IMG/VR virus record: IMGVR_UViG_3300010334_000334
Coordinates: 1 to 21,148 of that record
Origin: a virus
Strand: one strand, 5' to 3'
DNA: 21,148 nt
Below are positions 4,956 to 12,583 of this stretch, one piece after another. Within the stretch, counting starts at the first letter, position 1. The number at the start of each line of letters is the position of its first letter. The notes under the pieces were generated by a model. It had not been told where the DNA came from and did no database searches. It saw only the letters and a list, made by a program, of their open reading frames with translations. Made by a program: the position numbers and the translations under genes.

Positions 4956-5185
4956 TTGTCTTGCTTGCCGTCTAGCTTGTCAAATATCTTATTCAACATA
5001 TCTTTGATATCACGCATATCTGAGCGGTAATCGTCTTTGGTGATATACGTTGATGGTAGGTCTTCACGCAGTTTAGACAGGTCTGATTTCAGTTCTTTGA
5101 CAGCAGCCCAAAGTTCACGAGCAAACCAGCCCATCACGGAAAGACCAGCACCTAAAACAGCATCAATGATTTGTTGAGTTTCCAT
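4952..5185 (-). CDS. small TM/coiled-coil protein of the lysis cassette
   Basis: A 77-residue protein with an N-terminal hydrophobic or amphipathic helix (IIDAVLGAGLSVMGWFAREL) followed by a coiled coil (AVKELKSDLSKLREDL) and the STYITKDDYRSDMRDIKDML segment ending in a charged tail. This short 'TYITKDDYR' protein type is common in tailed phages next to holin and lysozyme and resembles XhlA-like membrane-associated accessory lysis proteins. The precise function is unproven. The stop overlaps the next gene as ATGA. Confidence 0.72.
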   Translation of the reverse strand: METQQIIDAVLGAGLSVMGWFARELWAAVKELKSDLSKLREDLPSTYITKDDYRSDMRDIKDMLNKIFDKLDGKQDK

Positions 5186-5190
5186 GATTG

Positions 5191-6705
5191 TTACCGAGTA
5201 GGAGGGGAAATTCCACCAAGTTTTCGATTATTAGCCCATTTTTCTTGTGCAAGCATTTTTTCAATTATTGCTTGGTCATTCATGCTTAATGCGTTATACA
5301 TTGCTCCAACTGGATAAAGACTTGTAATCATGTCTATTAATGGATTTACATTTCCATGCAAAGCTTCTTTTCCAGCTTCATAAGGCATTGTAGCCAAAGA
5401 CTTTATTGCGTCTTTTGCTTCTTGTAAATTTTTATTTACTTCTTCTTTATTTCCTTGATATTTATTTACAGCAGCAACACCCAATGCTGGCAAAGCAGCA
5501 GCAAGCGCAGTTGTAGCCAATGCACTAGGAGTAACAGCGCCTTTCATAGCATTTTTAGGAGACATTGCTAAAAAACTTTGGCCTCCAGATTCAATTGCTG
5601 ATTTCATTGCACCGCCAGATTTAACTACTTCACCATTGGGTTTATAAGCAAATCTTTCTCCAAATGATTTTCCAAAATTACCAGCCTCTGCTTCTGAACC
5701 TGGCAATACACTTGCAAAATCAGATGCCATAGATGGTGGGACACCTCCTGCAATCTTCTTACGAAGTGCTTTGTAATTTTCATCTGATCCAACAGGTTGA
5801 CCATTATTGAAATAATCTATGATTTTTTGATATGCATCTGGGCCATACGTATTTGTAATACTTACATCTCCAGCGCCATAACCACCAAGAGCAACTTTTC
5901 CTTGTTTAGCAAATTGTTCTTGGACACTTGGAGGGATGGATGCTATGGCTTTTTGTACACGTTCGTTGTAGACAGGTTCAACAGCACCAGCAACTTTAGG
6001 TGCTTCAGTAGTGGCTGTAGTTCCAGTAGTAGAAGCCTCTGGAGTCAACTTTACAGCTTTTTCAACAGGAGTTGCAACAGGATTCGTTACAACTTCTGCT
6101 GGAGTTTGTGCGGCAGAAACAGAAGCAGGAGCAACCGGTTCAACAGGGGCGGCAGCAACAACAGGAGCATTAGGTGCAGCGGGAGCAGCCGGAGCAGCCG
6201 GAGCAGCAGGACTCATTCCAAGTTTTTGCTGTAGATCGGCAATAGTTGGTTTTTGTGCTACTTCTGGTTGTGCAGCAGGTGTTGCTGGCGTGTTATCTCC
6301 CATTACATCTTTTGGCGTAAAGTTTTGCCAATCAAATGCAGGTTCTTGCAATGGAGTAGGCGTAGCTTTAGGCGATTCTATTTTTGCAGAATCTTGCATT
6401 TTGTTGGTAAGGGTGTCGTATAACTTTTTGCCGCCAACAGCAGCAGCGCCAGCAGCGGCAGCACCACCAGCACCAATTGCGTAAGGAACAATTGAACCCG
6501 TATCTGATGCCGATTCTTTCATGCGAGAAACAGCGGTACGGGCTTGAGGCATTTCTTTGCTAACAAAATCCTCATAGTTGTTGCTTGCAGGAAGAGCAGG
6601 TTCTGTTTCAGGTTTTGCCAATGATGCTAGATGAGAATTAATTTGCTCATCGGTATATCCCTCTGCTTTTGCAGCATCTCTAAAGGCTTTTTCTTTAGCA
6701 TCCAT
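5191..6705 (-). CDS. large Ala/Pro-rich protein, candidate DNA-ejection protein
   Basis: A 504-residue protein. It has a short helical N-terminus (EKAFRDAAKAEGYTDEQINS), then a Gly/Ala-rich hydrophobic stretch at about 71-95 (GAGGAAAAGAAAVGGKKL), a long Pro/Ala linker (about 115-240) with a run of AAP triplets, and a folded C-terminal part with a second hydrophobic segment at about 394-412 (ATTALAAALPALGVAAVNKY). I see no catalytic motif of a transglycosylase or peptidase. Position after the tail genes and before lysis, large size and two membrane-compatible segments fit an internal virion protein ejected to help DNA cross the envelope. This is inference; no family is recognised. Shine-Dalgarno AAGGT is present. 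Confidence 0.72.
   Translation of the reverse strand: MDAKEKAFRDAAKAEGYTDEQINSHLASLAKPETEPALPASNNYEDFVSKEMPQARTAVSRMKESASDTGSIVPYAIGAGGAAAAGAAAVGGKKLYDTLTNKMQDSAKIESPKATPTPLQEPAFDWQNFTPKDVMGDNTPATPAAQPEVAQKPTIADLQQKLGMSPAAPAAPAAPAAPNAPVVAAAPVEPVAPASVSAAQTPAEVVTNPVATPVEKAVKLTPEASTTGTTATTEAPKVAGAVEPVYNERVQKAIASIPPSVQEQFAKQGKVALGGYGAGDVSITNTYGPDAYQKIIDYFNNGQPVGSDENYKALRKKIAGGVPPSMASDFASVLPGSEAEAGNFGKSFGERFAYKPNGEVVKSGGAMKSAIESGGQSFLAMSPKNAMKGAVTPSALATTALAAALPALGVAAVNKYQGNKEEVNKNLQEAKDAIKSLATMPYEAGKEALHGNVNPLIDMITSLYPVGAMYNALSMNDQAIIEKMLAQEKWANNRKLGGISPPTR
6173..6208 (-). repeat. 9-bp tandem repeat encoding Ala-Ala-Pro
   Basis: Four near-identical 9-base units (plus-strand consensus GGAGCAGCC) lie in the linker of the 504-residue protein and encode consecutive Ala-Ala-Pro triplets. 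Slippage at this repeat could change linker length without breaking the frame. Confidence 0.75.
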
Positions 6706-6710
6706 TTTTG

Positions 6711-8315
6711 TTACCTTACAGCGTTATAAATATCGGCCAAAGAACGTTTGGGTTTGGCAGCGCCTTGAACAGCAGGTTTATTAATAGCAGCCGGTGGAGG
6801 GGAAACTCCAGTAGCAGGAAGAGTAACGCCCGTATTTTTTGTATCAACAGAAGCAGCGTAATTTGGCGGCTCTTTCAAAATTGCATTAGCGGTTGCTTTG
6901 TAATCGTTAAGCAGTCCTTGATATACAGGTTGTTTAGTAAATGCAGCTTCAAGTTCACCAGGGCGAGGAGATTGTCCTGCTGGGTAATTTTTAAGTTGTT
7001 GATTTACAAACTCATTAAATGCAATATTTACATCTGCATTAAATTTACCTTGCGCTGCTTGAACACGACCACGGGCATAAGGATCGGTAACACCAAATCC
7101 AGCAGTAGGAATGTTAAAAGTGTTTTGTGGCAAAGTTGATTCTTTGAGTGCAATTTGTTTTGCAGTTTCCAAAGCACTTTGAAGTTTTAATACGCCTTCA
7201 GGATTGTCTTTTGCCAAAGAACTGGTTTTTAAGTAAGCAGCCAAATCTTTTTGAGTTTGGTTAAATTTATTTTCAATAGATGCGCTGCTATTGCTGCTGC
7301 TTTGTTCTTGTTTTAATTGGTTTATTGATTTTGTAGTGCCATCACTAAATTTAAGAGTCCCACCAGCACCCAATGTAGCAACACCTTCTGCGCCCAAACC
7401 AGCAGTAAGTTTGGAATCAATTTGACTTCCTTCTTTGATGGATCCACTTTTAATGCCTTGTTCCAATGCGGCAAGTGCTTGGCTGCGAGTTTGGGAAGTA
7501 CCTACAGAACTGCTGGTAAATTGCAGAATTTTGGATTGCACATCAGGAGGCAAATCTTTAAGGCCAGTCAAAGAATCACCAAGTTGCTGGTAAAGAGTAG
7601 CCATTGCAGGAGCAGCAGATGCAGCAATGTTTGCATTTTTAGTTGTAGCAATAGTTTGCTGTGCATTGGCTTCCGCATTGGCTTTGTCATTCAAATAGCC
7701 AAATGTTTGGTCTAAGCCATTTGCAAACTTGGTTCGTTTGTAAAACTCTTCTGGAGAAATTTCACGTTGACCATCGTAAGCACCATGAATGTCTCCATTC
7801 TCATCAACCTTGTATTGCAAAGGCTGGCCTGAATTTTGATCGTAAGTAATCTTGGTGGTTTGTTTGCCACCACTAAGCAAACTACGCCCAGCTTCTTTGT
7901 TGCCAATTGCGTATTGCAAAAGAGCATTGATGTATTGCGGATTGTTATCGTTGTTACGCCATTGGTTTTGAAACTCAACTCGACCTTGAGGCGTAGTTAC
8001 TCCACCAGCTTTATCAATTTTTGATGTTAAGTTATTCCATTGCTCAGTTCCTGCTGCAACATTTTTAGCAACATGAAGTGCAGATGTTTGAGCAACTGGA
8101 TCGTCCGTATTGCCAGCAAGTTTCAACAATGGTTTAGGATCGCCATTTGCCATTGCTTGTGATTTTGCTGTATTAAACAAATCGGCAGGAGCAACAGTCG
8201 AAGGCAAAGGATCAGGCGCTACAACACCAGGCCCCATTTTTGGGAAATTGTCCTCAACTACATCCAATGGCTTCAAAGGAGGAGGCGCAACAGAAGAGTT
8301 AGGAGTAGTAGCCAT
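6711..8315 (-). CDS. large Gln/Asn/Ala-rich protein, candidate internal virion protein
   Basis: A 534-residue soluble protein. The N-terminal ~45 residues are Pro-rich and likely disordered (APPPLKPLDVVEDNFP). The rest is mostly helical, with Gln/Asn-rich parts (EFQNQWRNNDNNPQYINALL), a small Gly-rich beta-like insert around residues 150-180 (QPLQYKVDENGDIHGAYDGQ), and a Pro-rich tail before a basic end (KPKRSLADIYNAVR). No membrane segment or catalytic motif was found. Gene position among tail and lysis genes suggests an ejection or internal virion protein. It has no visible Shine-Dalgarno site; the ATG lies two bases after the previous stop, so reinitiation is likely. Confidence 0.72.
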   Translation of the reverse strand: MATTPNSSVAPPPLKPLDVVEDNFPKMGPGVVAPDPLPSTVAPADLFNTAKSQAMANGDPKPLLKLAGNTDDPVAQTSALHVAKNVAAGTEQWNNLTSKIDKAGGVTTPQGRVEFQNQWRNNDNNPQYINALLQYAIGNKEAGRSLLSGGKQTTKITYDQNSGQPLQYKVDENGDIHGAYDGQREISPEEFYKRTKFANGLDQTFGYLNDKANAEANAQQTIATTKNANIAASAAPAMATLYQQLGDSLTGLKDLPPDVQSKILQFTSSSVGTSQTRSQALAALEQGIKSGSIKEGSQIDSKLTAGLGAEGVATLGAGGTLKFSDGTTKSINQLKQEQSSSNSSASIENKFNQTQKDLAAYLKTSSLAKDNPEGVLKLQSALETAKQIALKESTLPQNTFNIPTAGFGVTDPYARGRVQAAQGKFNADVNIAFNEFVNQQLKNYPAGQSPRPGELEAAFTKQPVYQGLLNDYKATANAILKEPPNYAASVDTKNTGVTLPATGVSPPPAAINKPAVQGAAKPKRSLADIYNAVR

Positions 8316-8317
8316 AA

Positions 8318-8620
8318 TTATTGGGGAAGAAATGGGTTAGTTTGTGCCGACAATTCTACTTCTGGATGAACCAAATTATCTTGTGTAATAGGAATTGCTG
8401 TTGTATTTGGAACTGCGCCAATGGGAGCAATTTGAGTAACAGGCGCAACAGGTTTTCCAGAAGGGCTAGACGATGGAGGAATTCCGATTGCATTTTTCAA
8501 AGCAACAATACCAACATCTTTAATGCCTTGCATCCATCCTGGCATTTCTGTTGGAGTGGAATAATATTTGGATTCATTTCCAAAATTACTCAATCCAGCA
8601 TTGGCAAAAGGAGAAGCCAT
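8318..8620 (-). CDS. hypothetical virion-region protein (100 aa)
   Basis: A 100-residue Pro/Ser-rich protein. The N-terminal half has a possible short helical segment (EMPGWMQGIKDVGIVALKNA) and the C-terminal half looks disordered (SSSPSGKPVAPVTQIAPIG). A clear Shine-Dalgarno site (AAAGGAA) precedes the ATG. It lies between two candidate ejection proteins with minimal gaps, so it is probably a small virion or ejection accessory protein. I recognise no family. Confidence 0.65.
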   Translation of the reverse strand: MASPFANAGLSNFGNESKYYSTPTEMPGWMQGIKDVGIVALKNAIGIPPSSSPSGKPVAPVTQIAPIGAVPNTTAIPITQDNLVHPEVELSAQTNPFLPQ

Positions 8621-8631
8621 AATTTATTCCT

Positions 8632-9357
8632 TTATTTGAATTGGAATCCAGCGCCTTTACTAGAGCCTTGGCTAGTAGAACCTTGAGTTCCAGAGAAGTT
8701 TGGCGTAGTAGATGATTGAGGTGTTCCAAAAATAACAGAAGCGTATTTAGCATAAGCGTCTTGAGGTGCACCAGCGTAACCAATACGGGAAGCAGCAGCT
8801 TGATTAGCGGCAGTTAAATTGGACGCTCCACCGCTATACAAAGCATTGGCGGCAGCGGCACGATTTGCCTCTACACCAGCAGATGCATTCGCAGCAGCAG
8901 TTGCTTGACGTTGTGCATTAAGACTTGCAAGGTTGGTATCAGCCAATGCTTGACGAGCGGAACCAAGGTCACCAGCAGCACCATACATGGCATTCTGTCC
9001 AGCCAAAGCCTCACGGGAGGTTTCACGACCAGCTTGCAATGCAGCATTAACTTGTTCTTGTTTGTATTGCGGGCCAAACAAAGAAGCAAGACCAGCAGCA
9101 CCACCCAACAAAGAAGCAGAACCTACGCCTTGTTGTAGTTGGCCTGTTTTACCGGCAACATTAGAAGCGGTATTGGCAGCATTAGAAACTTGTCCAGCAG
9201 CTTGGTTATATACATTACCAGCACCAGCAATAGTATTTTGATATGCTGGAAGTGCCGTGTTTTTCAAAAAGTCCGTTTGAGTTCTGAGCAACTGTTGTTG
9301 CTCTGGAGTCATTTGAACTTGCGTTGATTGATTTCCAGATGATTTACCGGCGCCCAT
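8632..9357 (-). CDS. Ala/Gln-rich helical protein, candidate small ejection protein
   Basis: A 241-residue protein starting MGAGKSSGNQSTQVQMTPEQ. Much of it is small-residue-rich helix (ALADTNLASLNAQRQATAAA) with one mildly hydrophobic segment around residues 79-93 (SASLLGGAAGLASLF) and a Ser/Gly/Thr-rich C-terminus. This composition (Ala, Gln, Asn, Ser, very few Lys) is typical of podoviral ejection proteins that form a channel through the envelope, such as P22 gp7 or T7 gp14, although I cannot show homology. An excellent Shine-Dalgarno site (AAGGAG, complement of 9365-9370) is encoded in the end of the upstream gene. Confidence 0.7.
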   Translation of the reverse strand: MGAGKSSGNQSTQVQMTPEQQQLLRTQTDFLKNTALPAYQNTIAGAGNVYNQAAGQVSNAANTASNVAGKTGQLQQGVGSASLLGGAAGLASLFGPQYKQEQVNAALQAGRETSREALAGQNAMYGAAGDLGSARQALADTNLASLNAQRQATAAANASAGVEANRAAAANALYSGGASNLTAANQAAASRIGYAGAPQDAYAKYASVIFGTPQSSTTPNFSGTQGSTSQGSSKGAGFQFK

Positions 9358-9359
9358 GA

Positions 9360-9788
9360 TTACGCTCCTTTACCTTTTCCACCACCCATTTGAGGCATGG
9401 TAGGAGGTCGTTGAATTGATGAATTATCCCATGAACCAGTAGTATTGGCATAGCGATTTGGTTGACCCATTTGAGGTTGACCAGAATTTGCGCTAAGGGT
9501 CATATTCCCACCATCAGGTGTCAATTGATTGGGATTAGGTGCATTTCCTGCAATGCTTTTACCATTACCTGATTGTGGTTGAGTTGTTTGTTGATTTTGA
9601 AAATTAGAACGATAACCTTGATCCATCATTTCAAATGAATTTGCTTGAGATACAGGAGGTGTATCTTGTCCATAACCGGACATTTGTCTAGATGCTCCTT
9701 TACCACCACCACCTTTGCCGCCCATTTGAGGCTGTTGCATTGGCTGGTTAGTAGGATTTTGCGGAATTGATGGTGTAGGTGCGCCCAT
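9360..9788 (-). CDS. low-complexity Gly/Gln/Met/Pro protein with PQMGGKG motifs
   Basis: A 142-residue, probably disordered protein rich in Gln, Gly, Pro, Asn and Met. PQMGG-K-G elements occur near residue 20 (QPQMGGKGGGGKGA) and at the very end (MPQMGGGKGKGA), with a shorter PQMGQP between. A basic Gly/Lys block could bind nucleic acid or the envelope. It has a strong Shine-Dalgarno site (AAGGA) and sits between the tail fibre chaperone and the candidate ejection proteins, so a minor virion component is likely. No family is recognised. Confidence 0.65.
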   Translation of the reverse strand: MGAPTPSIPQNPTNQPMQQPQMGGKGGGGKGASRQMSGYGQDTPPVSQANSFEMMDQGYRSNFQNQQTTQPQSGNGKSIAGNAPNPNQLTPDGGNMTLSANSGQPQMGQPNRYANTTGSWDNSSIQRPPTMPQMGGGKGKGA

Positions 9789-9791
9789 GAT

Positions 9792-10208
9792 TTATCCTTG
9801 TGGTGGTGTAGGCCAGATTATATTGAATGGATCAGATTGAGTTGTTACATCTCTTAGTTGTTGACGATAGGCAGCCCAAGCGGATTTGTTGGGTATGTAT
9901 ATGTCTAACAATTGAGTCCAATCTGATGATGCAAGCAGATTATTTCTTTGTTCTCTAACAACACCCCATTGTGTTTCTTTAGTACGAGGGTCATACCATT
10001 GTTTTGTTGTGTAATCAAACAAATAAAAAGAAAACGGTTTTTTGGGAAATGGAACAAAATTTCCGTTATCAATATATCCTTGTACGGAAACAATGCCTTC
10101 TAAAAGACTTTCGTTTTCTTGTGCTTGAAGGTCAAAATCCATATCAGAACAAAAACCAGATCGGATAATTCTGCCCGTTTCTTTTTCATAAACAATGTAA
10201 TTTTTCAT
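9792..10208 (-). CDS. tail fibre assembly chaperone (Phage_tail_APC-like)
   Basis: A 138-residue protein. The N-terminus (YIVYEKETGRIIRSGFCSD) and especially the C-terminal block (RNNLLASSDWTQLLD, then KSAWAAYRQQLRDV and DPFNIIWPTPP) match the phage tail assembly chaperone family (PF16778): RNxLLxxSDWTQ, AWAxYRQxLRD and a final WPxxP. These small proteins accompany fibre genes and assist folding or attachment of fibres. It directly follows the 790-residue fibre gene, two bases after its stop, which agrees with that job. No Shine-Dalgarno site is visible, so it is probably translated by reinitiation after the fibre. Confidence 0.85.
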   Translation of the reverse strand: MKNYIVYEKETGRIIRSGFCSDMDFDLQAQENESLLEGIVSVQGYIDNGNFVPFPKKPFSFYLFDYTTKQWYDPRTKETQWGVVREQRNNLLASSDWTQLLDIYIPNKSAWAAYRQQLRDVTTQSDPFNIIWPTPPQG

Positions 10209-10210
10209 GT

Positions 10211-12583
10211 TTATATATTTGCTTGATAAATATTTAGAATATAACCAACATCAAGAGCTTGTTGGCCATAAACACTTATAGGAGAACCGGAAACAGAATT
10301 TCCTGCAACTCCACCTCCAATTTTACAAACGTAATTTCCAGGGCTTAGATTTATTAAAATTTGACGAGCCACAGATTGAAAAGTTGCATAATTGTAGTTT
10401 CCTTCAAAAATAGGAAAAACTCGTATCAATCCAGCATTTTGAGTTATTTGTGTATTAGAAGAATTGTATAAAACCAAATAAAAACTTGTTGAAATATCAG
10501 TACAAGTTACGTTTGTAGTATTAATAAGACTTGATAAATCTGAAACCAAAGTAATTAAAACATTGTTACTTTTGGAGACAGAAAAACTTGCTATAGTTTT
10601 TTCTTGTGAAACTCCATTAGATTGAATGTTAACTTGTGTGCCGGTACTAGATGATGCATTTTGAAATCCATTCAAAAATACATCAGACCCGTTAAATACA
10701 AAATTTTTGGTTGAACTACCCATCGCAAAATTTCCATTTGCGTATAGATAAATTCCTGTTCCAGTCATTGTGGTTCCGCTTAATGCGGGATTTGAACCAA
10801 CTTGAAGAGCATTAGAAAAAACTGTATTTGCAGAAATTTTGTCGGCAGTAATTGTATTTTGAACAATCAAGCTTCCGGTAATGTATGTATTAAACAATGC
10901 CCAAGCGGTTGTATAACGATAAATAGTAGCGTTGTTGTAGTTGTTGTAGCTAACAGTAACAATGTCTCCCGCTACTGGATTGCGTCCAAGCAATGCATTA
11001 ACTTCTGCATTTGTTGGGGCAGAACTGTCATTTGCAGTACGAGTAATAACAAAAGTAGCAGCACCACTTGAACCAGTTGCACCCGTTGCTCCTGGCGATC
11101 CTGTTGCTCCATTGCTTCCGTTGTAAGCAATTGCTCGAATGGGATTGGCTGTACTTGTCCAATTAAGAGTAGAAGTTGTTGTTGTGGCAGATACATTCAA
11201 AGGATATGTAATTGCCCACAAATAGTTTCCAGCAGTAGTGTTGCTTGGAGCGGATGTGTACCATCCTGTAGGGGCTGTAAATGCCCCTGTTGACCAAGTA
11301 TAAGTAGATGTTGTTGTTGGTCTAGTGGGGACTGTTGAACTTCCTGTCCATTGATAAATGGTTGGAAATGCTGATTGCAAACCATTAGAACCATCGGCTC
11401 CAGGAGCGCCGTTGTACACAATTGGCATTGTGATGGTTTTACTCAATGGAGAAAAAAGATTGTCACCAGTAACGCTTAACGTCACTACAACGGACGTTGA
11501 AGAAGATAGTGGAGTAACAACTACAGAAGATGCGGTAGAACTAGTAGGAGTTGCTCCAGAAATAGTCCAAGAATAAACTGGATTTGTAATGTTAAATGGA
11601 ACGGCACTTAAAGTTGCCATTGAAGGCGTATACGCACCACCAGCACTTTGAGCAAATCCTGTAAATCCTGAAATGTCAATTGTTGAAGCGTTTACGCCAT
11701 TTGTTCCATTTGTTCCATTAGAGCCAGGGTCTGCATAAACGAATTGAATGGTGGCTACACTAGCTTGAGCGACAACACCTGTACTGTCCTTATATCGAAC
11801 GGGTACTGTGATGTACGCAGGACTATTGGGCATTGCGGTTGGATTAGGCCATTGAGCGTAATCACCGGCATCAGTTGGATCGCCAATCGTAATGTTGGTT
11901 TTGGAAATGTCTCCATAGCCTGTAGTAGATGAATTTCCAATGCGCCATGAGTTATTTACAAAAGCAGAATTTGAATCTGTTTGTGCGTTTGTAAAAGGAA
12001 CAATAGCATTTTTGTTTGTCGCATACATTACAGGAACAATACCTGTAAACGATGGAGTTAAAGGATTGCCAGACCGAGGAACTTGCAGAATACTTGGCAT
12101 AAAGTAAGCAGTAAACGAGTCAACAATGACTGGAATGTTTCCAGATGTAACTACATCAAGGTCAATAGAGCCACCACCGTCAATCACCCATCCAGTATCA
12201 GGCAAAGATGTTGCTACTTGAAAATTAATTTGTCTTCCACCTGTTGAGATGTAGTACAAAAATTTAGTTGTACCAAAACCACCGGTTACTTGGCTCCAAA
12301 TGTAATCAGCAGGATTGGAAGATTCAGTAGCACTATTAGAGTTACGAATGCCGTAATACAGTCGATTAGTAGGTGAGTTGCTAAAGTTTGTTGTACCTGT
12401 TGAGTTATCAGCGTATTTAACCGCCATATATTTGTACAGATAGCCAACAGTTGTTCCTGTAGGGCCGATGATTTGACCCGTACCTGAATTGCTAGAAAGA
12501 CCCGTTGAAAAATTATTTAGGATGTAATTTATTGCGCCAGATACATCCGACATTGACGGTTCTGTTTCAAGAGCGAATGGCAT
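10211..12583 (-). CDS. tail fibre protein with collagen-like segments
   Basis: A 790-residue protein with fibre character: beta-rich, Ser/Thr/Asn/Gly-heavy. Three collagen-like Gly-x-y stretches occur at about residues 283-297 (GSNGTNGTNG), 388-401 (NGAPGADGSNG) and 484-506 (GATGSPGATGATGSSG), each joining larger beta domains and expected to trimerise. The segment TGSLIVQNTITADKISANTV near residue 570 is a common fibre or host-specificity element, and the C-terminal ~200 residues would be the receptor-binding tip. The N-terminus (MPFALETEPSMSDVSGAINY) probably attaches to the tail. Its start overlaps the nozzle-like gene stop by one base (TAATG). The chaperone gene follows. Confidence 0.82.
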   Translation of the reverse strand: MPFALETEPSMSDVSGAINYILNNFSTGLSSNSGTGQIIGPTGTTVGYLYKYMAVKYADNSTGTTNFSNSPTNRLYYGIRNSNSATESSNPADYIWSQVTGGFGTTKFLYYISTGGRQINFQVATSLPDTGWVIDGGGSIDLDVVTSGNIPVIVDSFTAYFMPSILQVPRSGNPLTPSFTGIVPVMYATNKNAIVPFTNAQTDSNSAFVNNSWRIGNSSTTGYGDISKTNITIGDPTDAGDYAQWPNPTAMPNSPAYITVPVRYKDSTGVVAQASVATIQFVYADPGSNGTNGTNGVNASTIDISGFTGFAQSAGGAYTPSMATLSAVPFNITNPVYSWTISGATPTSSTASSVVVTPLSSSTSVVVTLSVTGDNLFSPLSKTITMPIVYNGAPGADGSNGLQSAFPTIYQWTGSSTVPTRPTTTSTYTWSTGAFTAPTGWYTSAPSNTTAGNYLWAITYPLNVSATTTTSTLNWTSTANPIRAIAYNGSNGATGSPGATGATGSSGAATFVITRTANDSSAPTNAEVNALLGRNPVAGDIVTVSYNNYNNATIYRYTTAWALFNTYITGSLIVQNTITADKISANTVFSNALQVGSNPALSGTTMTGTGIYLYANGNFAMGSSTKNFVFNGSDVFLNGFQNASSSTGTQVNIQSNGVSQEKTIASFSVSKSNNVLITLVSDLSSLINTTNVTCTDISTSFYLVLYNSSNTQITQNAGLIRVFPIFEGNYNYATFQSVARQILINLSPGNYVCKIGGGVAGNSVSGSPISVYGQQALDVGYILNIYQANI

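Noticed and set aside
6011-6484. 157-residue rightward Ala/Gly-rich ORF
   Set aside because: It is the mirror image of the Ala/Pro-rich linker in the leftward gene; long open antisense frames are expected there.
5191-9357. CRISPR-like or satellite repeat from recurring GCAGCA triplets
   Set aside because: These are codon-level Ala/Gln/Pro repeats inside coding frames, with no regular spacer structure.
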